Source: Neorhizobium sp. JUb45 (GTDB lineage: Bacteria > Pseudomonadota > Alphaproteobacteria > Rhizobiales > Rhizobiaceae). From it: DNA of 64,000 bases. Under the pieces are notes generated by a model. The model had not been told where the DNA came from. It did no database searches and was given only the letters and a program-made list of their open reading frames with translations. Positions 16,486 through 24,306 of this stretch are shown here, one piece after another. Every line of letters starts with the position of its first letter. The first letter of the stretch is position 1. Made by a program: the position numbers and the translations under genes. Where the stretch lies: contig NZ_SLYW01000010.1 of assembly GCF_004343585.1 (NCBI RefSeq), positions 62,001 through 126,000 on the forward strand. Direction: 5' to 3'.

Positions 16486-17382
16486 ATGACCCTGTTTCCA
16501 GGCTTCGATGACAGAAAAATCGTCTTGCAGTCGGGGCTCACCTTGCGCGTACGTAAGGGTGGCGAGGGACCTCCGATCCTTCTGCTGCATGGTTATCCGC
16601 AAACATCTGCCTGCTGGCATATCGTTGCTCCGCAACTGGTCGCTGCCGGTTTTACCGTCGTGGCGCCTGATCTTCGCGGATACGGGGGATCCGACAAGCC
16701 TGCGTCCGCGCCGGATCATATGACCTATTCCAAGAGGTTGATGGCCGCTGATCAGGTCGAACTGATGCTCATGCTGGGATATGATCGCTTTTTTCTGGTT
16801 GGTCATGATCGCGGCGGCAGGGTTGCGCATCGCTTGGCTCTCGACCATCCTGATGCGGTCAAACGGATCGCCGTCCTCGACATCGCGCCGACCGCGACAA
16901 TGTACGCCAGTACAGACCGTGATTTTGCCACCGGCTATTATCATTGGTTTTTCCTAATCCAGCCCGCGTCGCTTCCGGAAACGCTGATCGCGGCAGACCC
17001 GGATTTCTATCTGCGCAGCAAGTTGGCGGCTTGGGGCAAAAGCGGGATGGAGGTCTACTCCGAAGAAGCGCTTGCTGAATATTGCGAGGCCTTTCGCGAG
17101 CCTGCCTGCCTTTCCGCCACCTGCGAAGACTACCGTGCAGCGGCGACGATCGATTTGATCCACGACGAAGCCGACAGGGATAAGCGGATTCAGGCGCCGC
17201 TGCTCGTTCTCTGGGGCTCGAAGGGGCTTGTCGGAAAGCTCTACGATGTGGTCGGGACATGGCGCGACAAGGCGGTTCAGGTAAGCGGGCAGGGGCTTCC
17301 TGTGGGACATTTCCTTCCGGAAGAAGCGCCGGAGCAAACAGCCAAGGTGTTGATCGAATTTTTTGCGATCAGCTCGGACTAA
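16486..17382 (+). CDS. Alpha/beta hydrolase, haloacetate (fluoroacetate) dehalogenase-like
   Basis: A 298-residue alpha/beta hydrolase from the ATG at 16486. The nucleophile elbow is GHDRGGR, with Asp108 in place of serine, followed by Arg109 and Arg112. Further residues match the catalytic set of fluoroacetate dehalogenases at the same spacing: Asp132 (AVLDIAP), His153-Trp154 (YYHWFFLIQP), Tyr216 (EDYRAAA) and His275 (VGHFLPEE). In characterised enzymes the aspartate displaces halide, the arginines bind carboxylate and the His/Trp/Tyr set holds the halide. The oxyanion region is LLLHGYPQT. It is co-directional with and 13 bases after a TetR gene. Action on a halo-acid is inferred, not shown. 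Confidence 0.88.
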   Translation: MTLFPGFDDRKIVLQSGLTLRVRKGGEGPPILLLHGYPQTSACWHIVAPQLVAAGFTVVAPDLRGYGGSDKPASAPDHMTYSKRLMAADQVELMLMLGYDRFFLVGHDRGGRVAHRLALDHPDAVKRIAVLDIAPTATMYASTDRDFATGYYHWFFLIQPASLPETLIAADPDFYLRSKLAAWGKSGMEVYSEEALAEYCEAFREPACLSATCEDYRAAATIDLIHDEADRDKRIQAPLLVLWGSKGLVGKLYDVVGTWRDKAVQVSGQGLPVGHFLPEEAPEQTAKVLIEFFAISSD

Positions 17383-17416
17383 TTACAAACGGTCGTGCAC
17401 ACCAGGTTATGCAGAG

Positions 17417-17887
17417 TTACACGACCGTTTGGGTTTCCCGAAAAGCGCGCTCAAAATCTTCTGATGCGACGAAGCCAAGCAGGCAATGGAGAGCTTGCGC
17501 CTTGTCTGCACCCATGATGTTTTCTAGGTCGTCCTGCGCCTTGCTCCAAAGGGCCATCGCTTCAGTCATCATGATCTTGCCATTCCGGGTCAGATAAACA
17601 CGCCTGGCACGGCCGTCATTCGGATCGGCAACAAGTTCAATCAGGCTACCGCGCTCGAGCGGCTTCAAGCTGTGGCCAAGTGCCGAAAGGTCCATGATCA
17701 GACCTTGCGCCAAAACCTTGAGCGTTGGTTTGCCAAGAAAATCGATATGCATGAGAATGTTCAGCTGGGTGGACTTCAGGCCGCTTGACGCGATGCGCCT
17801 GTCGTAAAACTGTGTGACGCGTCGTGTCACCTGCCTTAGGCGTCCGTTGTAACACGTTTCCGGATCTGTTGGCCGCGCTGTGTTCAT
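17417..17887 (-). CDS. MarR-family transcriptional regulator
   Basis: About 156 residues from the ATG at 17887 (GGAGCG upstream); in-frame ATGs at 17938 and 17962 would add 17-25 residues. The winged-helix core includes KSTQLNILMHIDFLGKPTLK, VLAQGLIMDLSALGHSLKPL and the wing DPNDGRARRVYLTRNGK. The N-terminal helix CYNGRLRQVTRRVTQFYDR is typical of MarR dimers. It is divergent from the aldehyde dehydrogenase at 18035, with a near-perfect palindrome at 17942-17956 overlapping a TTGACA box, so self-repression and control of the dehydrogenase are likely. Confidence 0.88.
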   Translation of the reverse strand: MNTARPTDPETCYNGRLRQVTRRVTQFYDRRIASSGLKSTQLNILMHIDFLGKPTLKVLAQGLIMDLSALGHSLKPLERGSLIELVADPNDGRARRVYLTRNGKIMMTEAMALWSKAQDDLENIMGADKAQALHCLLGFVASEDFERAFRETQTVV

Positions 17888-17936
17888 CAGACTGTCGCTC
17901 CATGGATTGCCCTTCCTCCAAGATTCACCTACTTTC

Positions 17937-17961
17937 ATGACAATCATCATGATTGATGTCA
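17937..17961. promoter_or_regulatory. MarR-type palindrome in the divergent marR/aldehyde dehydrogenase region
   Basis: CAATCAT-C-ATGATTG at 17942-17956 is a 7-bp perfect inverted repeat with a one-base centre. On the minus strand it directly follows TTGACA (17956-17961), a -35 candidate for the marR gene. The stretch ATGAC-AATCATC-ATGAT at 17937-17953 also resembles the TetR-linked sites at 20950 and 28059 (shared AATCATCAT). Confidence 0.6.
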
Positions 17962-18034
17962 AACGTTAGATGCCTGCACCAACACAGGTGAACTCACAGG
18001 TTTGCTTCGATCACCAACATAGCAGGGAGTTCTC

Positions 18035-19616
18035 ATGCCGAAGCCTTATGCAATCACCGGCGATCTCTTGATCGGCAATCAGTGTTCCTGGCGACGACCG
18101 CAGTTTCCGCGCGACCAATCCTGCCACTGGCGAAACGCTCGAACCCGCATTTGCCATCGCCACCAATGACGACGTCGCGCGCGCCTCCACGCTCGCGGCC
18201 CAGGCTTTCGACATCTATCGCTCCGCTTCGCTCGAGGTTCGCGCCACTTTTCTTGAAACGATCGCCGCCAACATTTTGGATATCGGCGACGCGCTCATTG
18301 AACGTGCCCATGCGGAAAGCGGACTCCCCATGGTGCGTCTCGAAGGCGAGCGTGCCCGGACGGTATGGCAGCTTCGTCTCTTTGCTGAGGTCGTGCGTGA
18401 CGGCCGGTTCCTTGATCTGCGCGTCGATCCGGCGCTGCCGGACCGCAAACCTCTGCCACGCCCCGATCTGCGGCTGAGCCAGATCCCGCTTGGACCGGTT
18501 GCTGTATTCGGCTCCAGCAACTTCCCGCTCGCCTTCTCGGTCGCCGGCGGTGATACGGCCTCGGCGCTAGCCGCCGGTTGCCCGGTGATTGTCAAGGGGC
18601 ATCTCGCGCATCCCGGCACCGGCGAACTGGTCGGACGCGCCATCCGCGAGGCCGTCGAAACCTCAGGATTGCCGGAGGGAACCTTCTCTCTACTGAATGG
18701 CGCCAACGAGACAGGCGCCGCTCTCGTCAACGATCTCCGCATCAAGGCGGTCGGCTTCACCGGATCGCGTGGCGGCGGTCTCGCGCTCGGGGCAATTGCG
18801 GCGGCGCGGCCGGAACCAATCCCGGTCTATGCCGAGATGAGCAGCATCAACCCTGTCTATCTGCTGCCTGCGGCGCTCGCTGTTCGGGCAGAAGCGCTAG
18901 GTTCCGGTTTCGTCGAATCCTTGACACTTGGCGCCGATCAGTTTTGCACCAATCCCGGCCTGATCTTCGCCATCGATAGTCCCGATCTCGACCGCTTCAT
19001 CGTAAGTGTCAGCGCAGCACTCGCGCAAAAGGTGCCCGCCCCCATGCTGACATCCGGCGTTCATGCCGCTTTCGACAAGGGCGTGGCCGGATTTGCCGGG
19101 CATGACGCCGTCAACGTTCTGGGCAAAGGGCAGCCGGCCGATGGCGTCAATCGCAGCCCGGCGGCGTTCTTCGAAACGGATGTCGAGCATTTTCTGGAGG
19201 ATGAAAAGCTCTCCGCAGAAGTCTTTGGCTCCAGCAGCCTCCTAGTTCGCTGCCGCGACGTCGCGCAGATGATCGAGGTGACCGAAAAGCTCGAAGGCCA
19301 GTTGACGGCGACGCTGCACATCGACCCGAACGATCATGCCGATGCCCGCGCACTCATCCCTGTGCTTGAGCGCAAGGTAGGGCGTATTCTCGCAAACGGC
19401 TGGCCGACCGGTGTCGACGTCAGCCACGCCATGGTGCATGGCGGACCCTTCCCGGCGACATCCGATAGCCGCACGACCTCGGTCGGCATCCTTGCCATCC
19501 GCCGTTTCCTCAGGCCCGTCTCCTATCAGGATCTCCCCGATGACCTTCTGCCGGCAGAACTCGGAGATGACGGGCTGAGCGCGCTGCCGCACTTACGGGA
19601 CGGTGTTGCCAGATAA
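18035..19616 (+). pseudogene. Aldehyde dehydrogenase (2,5-dioxovalerate dehydrogenase type), frameshifted at the N-terminus
   Basis: From the ATG at 18035 the product begins MPKPYAITGDLLIGNQ, then leaves frame at 18083. The next frame continues VPGDDRSFRATNPATGETLE and runs intact to 19616. Joined, the protein is about 526 residues, the usual length for alpha-ketoglutaric semialdehyde (2,5-dioxovalerate) dehydrogenases. Features include FGSSNFPLAFSVAGGDTASA, GCPVIVKGHLAHP, VGFTGSRGGG, the catalytic-cysteine region LGADQFCTNPGL and AEVFGSSSLLVRC. The lesion is one extra base or two missing near 18083. No in-frame start downstream would keep the coenzyme domain whole. The rest of the frame is intact, so a sequence error is possible. 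Confidence 0.75.
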
Positions 19617-19705
19617 GCCTGGCGGTATCGTTCGAAAAGGGCGGCATGGGCATTAAAGGGAAAACCCATATGGATGAAGAACGGATAGCGTAACTCCACG
19701 CGGCA

Positions 19706-19876
19706 ATGCCTGCGCTCGAACCAGGAGAGTTTCACTTTCCCGAAAACTATGGGTCGGACTGGGATGAACTTTTTGTGGGCGAGAAGGTGAAACTCGTCCA
19801 GAAGGGACATTTTTCCCATGCCGAGGATAAGGGCAAAAAGGAAGCGGGAGGCCGTGTCTATCTCAAACGCGATTGA
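19706..19876 (+). CDS. Small uncharacterised frame, possibly a gene remnant (56 aa)
   Basis: The frame encodes MPALEPGEFHFPENYGSDWD, then ELFVGEKVKLVQKGHFSHAE and DKGKKEAGGRVYLKRD. It is compositionally protein-like. In the same frame, 36 bases upstream, lies ATG-GAT-GAA-GAA-CGG-ATA-GCG-TAA (19670-19693), so a longer gene may have been cut by a stop codon. I do not recognise a family. It occupies the gap between the aldehyde dehydrogenase and the convergent esterase. Confidence 0.35.
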   Translation: MPALEPGEFHFPENYGSDWDELFVGEKVKLVQKGHFSHAEDKGKKEAGGRVYLKRD

Positions 19877-19950
19877 CTCCGTTCGGTGGTCGCGGCGACG
19901 TCAGACCTGCTGCTTCGGTCCGCGGAGCGGTAGAAGCCCCAGATGAGCCT

Positions 19951-20904
19951 TCACCGTCCGGAATGAGGGTTGTCGAGATGCTGCCTTAACCAGTTTGTCG
20001 CAGCGTCAAGCGCAGCCGCCGCAGCCGTTGAAACGCCGGTCAGATTGCCAAAGCCATGAATCATTCCCTGACAGGAATGATGGGTGACATCCACCCCCGC
20101 AGAACGCAGGGCCGCAGCCAGTGCGGTGCCCTCATCGCGAAGGATGTCGAATTCGGCAGTCGCGACGAGGGATGGAGGTAAGTCGGCGAAATCCGCAAAA
20201 CGCAGGGGACTGACGAGCGGATCCTCGGCAATTTCCCGGGTCGGTGCGATCAACGCCTGCAGCATGCTGTTCTGCTCGGCGGTCAGCCCGAATCCCTCAC
20301 CATTTTCTTCGATGCTGGGATAGGTCGTACCTGTGAAGTCGACGGGGGGATAAAGCAGAAGCTGCGCCTTGATATGCGGTCCACCCTCGTCCCGAGCCCG
20401 CAGAGAGGAGGCGAGGGCGAGATGCCCGCCAACACTATCGCCGGCCAACGCCAGGCGCGTGGAGTCGACACCCAGTTCCGTTCCATGATCCGCAGCCCAG
20501 CAAAGCGCGGCATAGGCATCATCGATGGCCGCTGCGACCGGATGCTCTGGAAGAAGCCGGTAGTCGATGCTCAAAACAGCCGTCGCCGCGCCCTGCGCCA
20601 ACTCACAGCAAAGGTGGTCATGCGTCGCAAGCGACCCGGAAATGAACCCTCCGCCGTGGAAGAAGACAGTAAGCGGATGTGGATCACCGTATGTCGGAAG
20701 GTACAGTCGGGCATTGATCGGCCCGGCGCTTCCTGTGACCGTCAACTCGCGTGTCGTCGCAACGTTGATGTTACGACGGGGCAGGGTTTTCGCGTTGGCT
20801 TCCGCACGGGCACGAATCTCCGGAATGCCGGTTGGCGCCCGCATTTCTGCCTGGCTGGCAAGAAGGGCGTTCAGGTGTGGATCGATAGGCAGGGTCTTCT
20901 CCAA
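19951..20904 (-). CDS. Alpha/beta hydrolase, hormone-sensitive-lipase (family IV) esterase
   Basis: A 317-residue esterase. The oxyanion-hole motif is FFHGGGFISG, the nucleophile elbow GDSVGGHLAL, the acid EFDILRDEG and the catalytic histidine MIHGFGN, all in family-IV order. It should hydrolyse short-chain or xenobiotic esters in the cytosol, as no signal peptide is seen. It is alone and leftward. An operator-like site of the ATGAT-N7-ATCAT family sits 46 bases upstream of its start, linking it to the TetR-controlled island. Confidence 0.92.
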   Translation of the reverse strand: MEKTLPIDPHLNALLASQAEMRAPTGIPEIRARAEANAKTLPRRNINVATTRELTVTGSAGPINARLYLPTYGDPHPLTVFFHGGGFISGSLATHDHLCCELAQGAATAVLSIDYRLLPEHPVAAAIDDAYAALCWAADHGTELGVDSTRLALAGDSVGGHLALASSLRARDEGGPHIKAQLLLYPPVDFTGTTYPSIEENGEGFGLTAEQNSMLQALIAPTREIAEDPLVSPLRFADFADLPPSLVATAEFDILRDEGTALAAALRSAGVDVTHHSCQGMIHGFGNLTGVSTAAAAALDAATNWLRQHLDNPHSGR

Positions 20905-20949
20905 TCACTTGTGTCTAAACATGCAGCGGCATGATGCCAGCGCCTTTTA

Positions 20950-20966
20950 ATGATAATCATCATCAA
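20950..20966. promoter_or_regulatory. Operator-like site ATGAT-N7-ATCAA upstream of the esterase
   Basis: ATGATAATCATCATCAA. With flanks it reads AATGAT-N7-ATCAAT. A 21-base stretch starting one base earlier (20949) matches the one at 28058 at 19 positions, including an exact AATCATCATCAATAT. It lies just upstream of the leftward esterase gene. Confidence 0.6.
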
Positions 20967-21196
20967 TATAACGGTCCGGCTCGTCGAGTTCAATTCGATT
21001 TCTCTCCATTTGCATTTTTGCGTCTGGTTCTTCGGACAGACGGCATTTAGCGCATGTCGTAGGTGCGATCCGTGCGCTTCTGGTTCGGTCTTATCGATAC
21101 TTCCCGCCATTCGGCTCGGAAGCCATTCATAATTTTGAGGTTCTAGGAATAGAGCGCTAGGCGCCGGAACGACCTCCTCAGCGCCAAAGCATGCAC

Positions 21197-21227
21197 TTGC
21201 ATTTTATATTGCTAGCCATATTATGGC
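21197..21227 (+). promoter_or_regulatory. Promoter with palindrome upstream of ohr
   Basis: TTGCAT (21197-21202), 16 bases, TATTAT (21219-21224) forms a good -35/-10 pair. GCCATA-T-TATGGC (21215-21227), a perfect 13-base palindrome, covers the -10, the position expected for an OhrR operator. It lies 32-45 bases before the ohr start. Confidence 0.5.
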
Positions 21228-21258
21228 CTGCAATGTTTCAAGGTGAAGGAGAGCGACG

Positions 21259-21684
21259 ATGACGACACTTTACTCGACGACCGTGAATGCAGTTGGTGGA
21301 CGAGGTGGGCATGTAAAAAGCACGGACGGCATCTTGGATGTCGGTCTTGCGCTCCCCGAAGGCCTTGGTGGCAAGGGTGGCGCGACCAATCCAGAACAGC
21401 TTTTTGCGGCAGGCTATGCTGCTTGTTTCGGCAACGCTGTCATCCACGTAACCCGGAAGTCGGACCACAAGATCCGGGATAATGATGTTACGGTCGCGGC
21501 GACCGTCGGTCTGGTTCCGGGCGCAGGCGGCGGCTTCGCGCTCACAGTCGCTCTTGAGGTTATACTCGCCGTGGTCGATCAGGCGACTGCAGAGGCGATT
21601 GTGGCCGACGCACACAAGGTTTGCCCATACTCCAACGCGACCCGCGGCAACATTGACGTGGCGATTTCGGTCAAGACACAATGA
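21259..21684 (+). CDS. ohr: Organic hydroperoxide resistance protein Ohr (OsmC family)
   Basis: A 141-residue thiol peroxidase that reduces organic and fatty-acid hydroperoxides. The two redox cysteines appear in the expected contexts, AAGYAACFGNA and AHKVCPYSNATRGN. N-terminal TLYSTTVNAVGGRGGHVKS and TNPEQLFAAGY are Ohr signatures, and the length is typical. A ribosome-binding site AAGGAGAGCG precedes the ATG. It overlaps the ohrR start by four bases, giving a compact sensor-enzyme pair. Confidence 0.95.
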   Translation: MTTLYSTTVNAVGGRGGHVKSTDGILDVGLALPEGLGGKGGATNPEQLFAAGYAACFGNAVIHVTRKSDHKIRDNDVTVAATVGLVPGAGGGFALTVALEVILAVVDQATAEAIVADAHKVCPYSNATRGNIDVAISVKTQ

Positions 21685-22157
21685 AAAAAACCGGGGCGGA
21701 GGCAAGCACGATGCAAGAAGACAGTGATCAGCTTCGGCTTGACCGCCAAGTTTGTTTTCCCCTCTACGCGGCCACCAACCTGATCCAGAGGCTCTACCGT
21801 CCTTTACTCGAGCCCCTCGCACTTACCTATTCCCAGTATCTCGTCATGCTCGTGCTGTGGGAAGGGGACAATCTTCCTGTCGGCGATATCCGCGCCTGTC
21901 TCCATCTAGATATCGGCACGCTCAGTCCGCTTCTCAAGCGGATGGAGCGTGCCGGCTTTATTTCGCGATCTCGTGACACCAGCGATGAACGCCGCGTCCT
22001 GATCTCCTTAACTGAGGAGGGTCACGCACTCCGCATAGATGCGGCCAGCATACCGGGCGCCCTTGCCAAGTCCGTTGGGCTGGACATCGAAGGGCTGGAG
22101 GTCTTGCGTGATCAGACCAGAGCACTGGTAACGCGGCTCGCGTCTGAGGTTCACTGA
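21681..22157 (+). CDS. ohrR: OhrR, MarR-family organic peroxide sensor
   Basis: A 158-residue repressor. It carries the reactive cysteine in the N-terminal OhrR motif LDRQVCFPLYAATNLIQRLY, the conserved tyrosines LTYSQYLVMLVLW, the HTH GTLSPLLKRMERAGFISRSR and the wing DTSDERRVLISLTEEG. Oxidation of the cysteine by organic hydroperoxide releases the operator and derepresses ohr. The ATG at 21681 overlaps the ohr stop (ATGA); the ATG at 21711 is an alternative that matches typical OhrR length better. The gene order ohr-ohrR in one operon implies autoregulation. Confidence 0.93.
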   Translation: MKKTGAEASTMQEDSDQLRLDRQVCFPLYAATNLIQRLYRPLLEPLALTYSQYLVMLVLWEGDNLPVGDIRACLHLDIGTLSPLLKRMERAGFISRSRDTSDERRVLISLTEEGHALRIDAASIPGALAKSVGLDIEGLEVLRDQTRALVTRLASEVH

Positions 22158-22338
22158 CGGTCACCCAGCGACGGCTGGGGGGGATAATGGACGTTGTTGT
22201 CGACCGCCCGTCAGTAGCCGATGTCATGCGAGCAAGAGACTGCCGACATCCAACATGCGGTTTCCAATTCACGACTGTGTCAACTGATGATAGCTGATCG
22301 CCCGGCCTGAAGCCGCCGCCCGTCGATCGCCAGCACAG

Positions 22339-23109
22339 TCAAAAGCTTTCGCTCCAGGGACGCAGATCCAGTTCCTGTGTCCACGCACTGCGATGCTGGT
22401 GGTGGAGGGTCCAGTAGGCTTCTGCGATGGCGTCGATGTTCAGGAGCCCGTCTTCTCCCCGGCTGTCGCGAAGCTCGGGCCGTTTCGACAGAAGGCGCTC
22501 ACCGTTGATGCCGCCGTCGATCACTACATGGGCGACATGGACGCCCTTTGGACCGAACTCCCGGGCGAGCGATTGCGACAGGTTTCTGAGTGCTCCCTTC
22601 GCGGCGCTGAATGCAGCAAACCCCGCATTGCCGCGCAGACTGCCGCTGGCGCCGGTGAATATCAGGCTGGCGCGTTGCCCCTGGTTTCCATCGGCTCCGT
22701 TGGAAAGCAGAACCGGCAATGAGGCGCGGGCGAGATTGTAGCCGCCGAGCGCATGTTCGCGCCAATGTGTCTCGAATTCGTCCTCAGCCTGTTCGAGAAA
22801 CGGCGCCGGGCGATTGCTGCCAGCATTGTGCACGGCGATCTCCAGCGGCGCGAGCGCCTGCGCGGCCTCAACGGCACGACGGACATCCTCGGGCCTGGAG
22901 AGATCGACCGCAAGCGGGTGGACGTCGATGCCGTCGGCTTTGAGCTCTGCGGCTGCCGTCAGCAGCTTCTCCTCGTTCCGGCCGGCCATGAGGACCGAAT
23001 GGCCCTCGCGGCCAAAACGGCGGGTGATCGCCGCGCCGACGCCTTGGATCGATCCGGCCCCTGCAACGAGGACACTGCCCCGGGATGTTTCTGGCTGTCT
23101 GTCGGTCAT
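22339..23109 (-). CDS. Short-chain dehydrogenase/reductase, FxxxK variant
   Basis: A 256-residue SDR from the ATG at 23109, which has AAAGGAGGATGAC immediately upstream; a 60-residue longer frame is not needed. The cofactor loop is VLVAGAGSIQGVGAAITRRF, the NAG motif EIAVHNAGSN, the serine region SLIFTGASGSLRGN, but the usual YxxxK reads FAAFSAAKGAL with Phe for the catalytic Tyr. The C-terminal VHVAHVVIDGGINGERL belongs to a known SDR subgroup where this substitution is common. It lies about 40 bases downstream of the frameshifted CurA-like reductase, in the same direction. Confidence 0.88.
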   Translation of the reverse strand: MTDRQPETSRGSVLVAGAGSIQGVGAAITRRFGREGHSVLMAGRNEEKLLTAAAELKADGIDVHPLAVDLSRPEDVRRAVEAAQALAPLEIAVHNAGSNRPAPFLEQAEDEFETHWREHALGGYNLARASLPVLLSNGADGNQGQRASLIFTGASGSLRGNAGFAAFSAAKGALRNLSQSLAREFGPKGVHVAHVVIDGGINGERLLSKRPELRDSRGEDGLLNIDAIAEAYWTLHHQHRSAWTQELDLRPWSESF

Positions 23110-23150
23110 GTCATCCTCCTTTGAATCTGTACGGCCGGCCGGCCGCCGCA

Positions 23151-24190
23151 TCACGCTGGTTCGTTCGCGACCCGGACGATCAGTTTGCCGAAGTTGCGAC
23201 CTTTGAGGAGGCCGATGAAGGCTTCCGGCGCGTTGTCGAGACCGTCGACAATGTCTTCCCTGTAACGCAGGCTTCCCGATGCGATCCATTGCGCGACGTC
23301 GCGGTAGAAGTCGGGGCGCTGATCGATGAACTCGCGCTGGATGAAGCCGCGAAGGGTGAGGCTCTTGCTGAGGATGTCGCGCATCACCGTGGGTAGACGG
23401 TCAGGGCCGGGAAATGCTTCGCCCCCGTGATTGTACTGGGCGATCAGACCGCAGAGGGGAATGCGGGCGAAGTCGTTGAGCAGCGGGAACACCGCATCCC
23501 AGACATGCCCGCCGACATTCTCGAAATAGACGTCGATGCCATCGGGGCAGGCCACTGCAAGCTGGGCTGCGAAATCCGGCGCCCGATGATAACGACCGCA
23601 TCGAAGCCGAGCTCGTCGCGTATGAAGGCGCATTTATCAGGTCCGCCGGCAATGCCTACCGCCCGCGCGCCCTTGATCCTTGCGATCTGCCCGACCACGG
23701 AACCGACCGCACCGCTGGCGGCCGCGACAACAACCGTTTCTCCGGGCTTTGGCTTGCCGATCGTGAGAAGCCCTGAATAGGCGGTAAAGCCCGGCATTCC
23801 AAGAACGCCGAGCGCCGTGCTTACAGGCGCCTGGGATGGATCGAGCTTGCGCAGATCACTGCCGTCGGAAATGGCATAGGACTGCCAGCCGGAATGGGAG
23901 AGCACGATGTCTCCTTCGGAGAACTCCGGATGGCGTGACTGGACCACCTTGGCGACGGTCCCACCCTCCATCACCTGGCCGACTTCGACCGGCTTTGCGT
24001 AGGATTTCGCCGCGCTCATGCGGCCGCGCATGTAGGGGTCGAGGGAGAGGTAAAGAACCCGCAGCAGCACTTCACCGTCGGCCGGGCCGGTCACAGGCGC
24101 AACCTCGATCCCGAAGTTTTCGGACGACGGTTCTCCGTCCGGTCGGGAGGCAAGCAATATCCGGCGGTTGGTGAGATCAGCCTCGGTCAT
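23151..24190 (-). pseudogene. CurA/leukotriene-B4-dehydrogenase-like MDR, frameshifted
   Basis: The first part from the ATG at 24190 reads MTEADLTNRRILLASRPDGE through LSLDPYMRGRMS and VVVAAASGAVGSVVGQIARI to DELGFDAVV. There the frame shifts, near 23592. The second frame resumes HRAPDFAAQLAVACPDGIDV, YFENVGGHVWDAVFPLLNDF and ends at 23151. Together this is about 346 residues, standard for NADP-dependent alkenal/one reductases of the CurA family. The lesion fits loss of one base in an expected AAT-CAT (Asn-His) pair. As sequenced, the product loses its C-terminal half. A read error is the alternative. Confidence 0.78.
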
Positions 24191-24306
24191 ACGGTCATGC
24201 TCCTCTGATAGGGGGTAAAGGGCGAAGACGGCCGACGTCTTGCGATGTGGCCGGGCGTGTTTGCATCAGGACGGTCGAGGTGGAGTTCGTTCGGACGGTT
24301 CATGCC

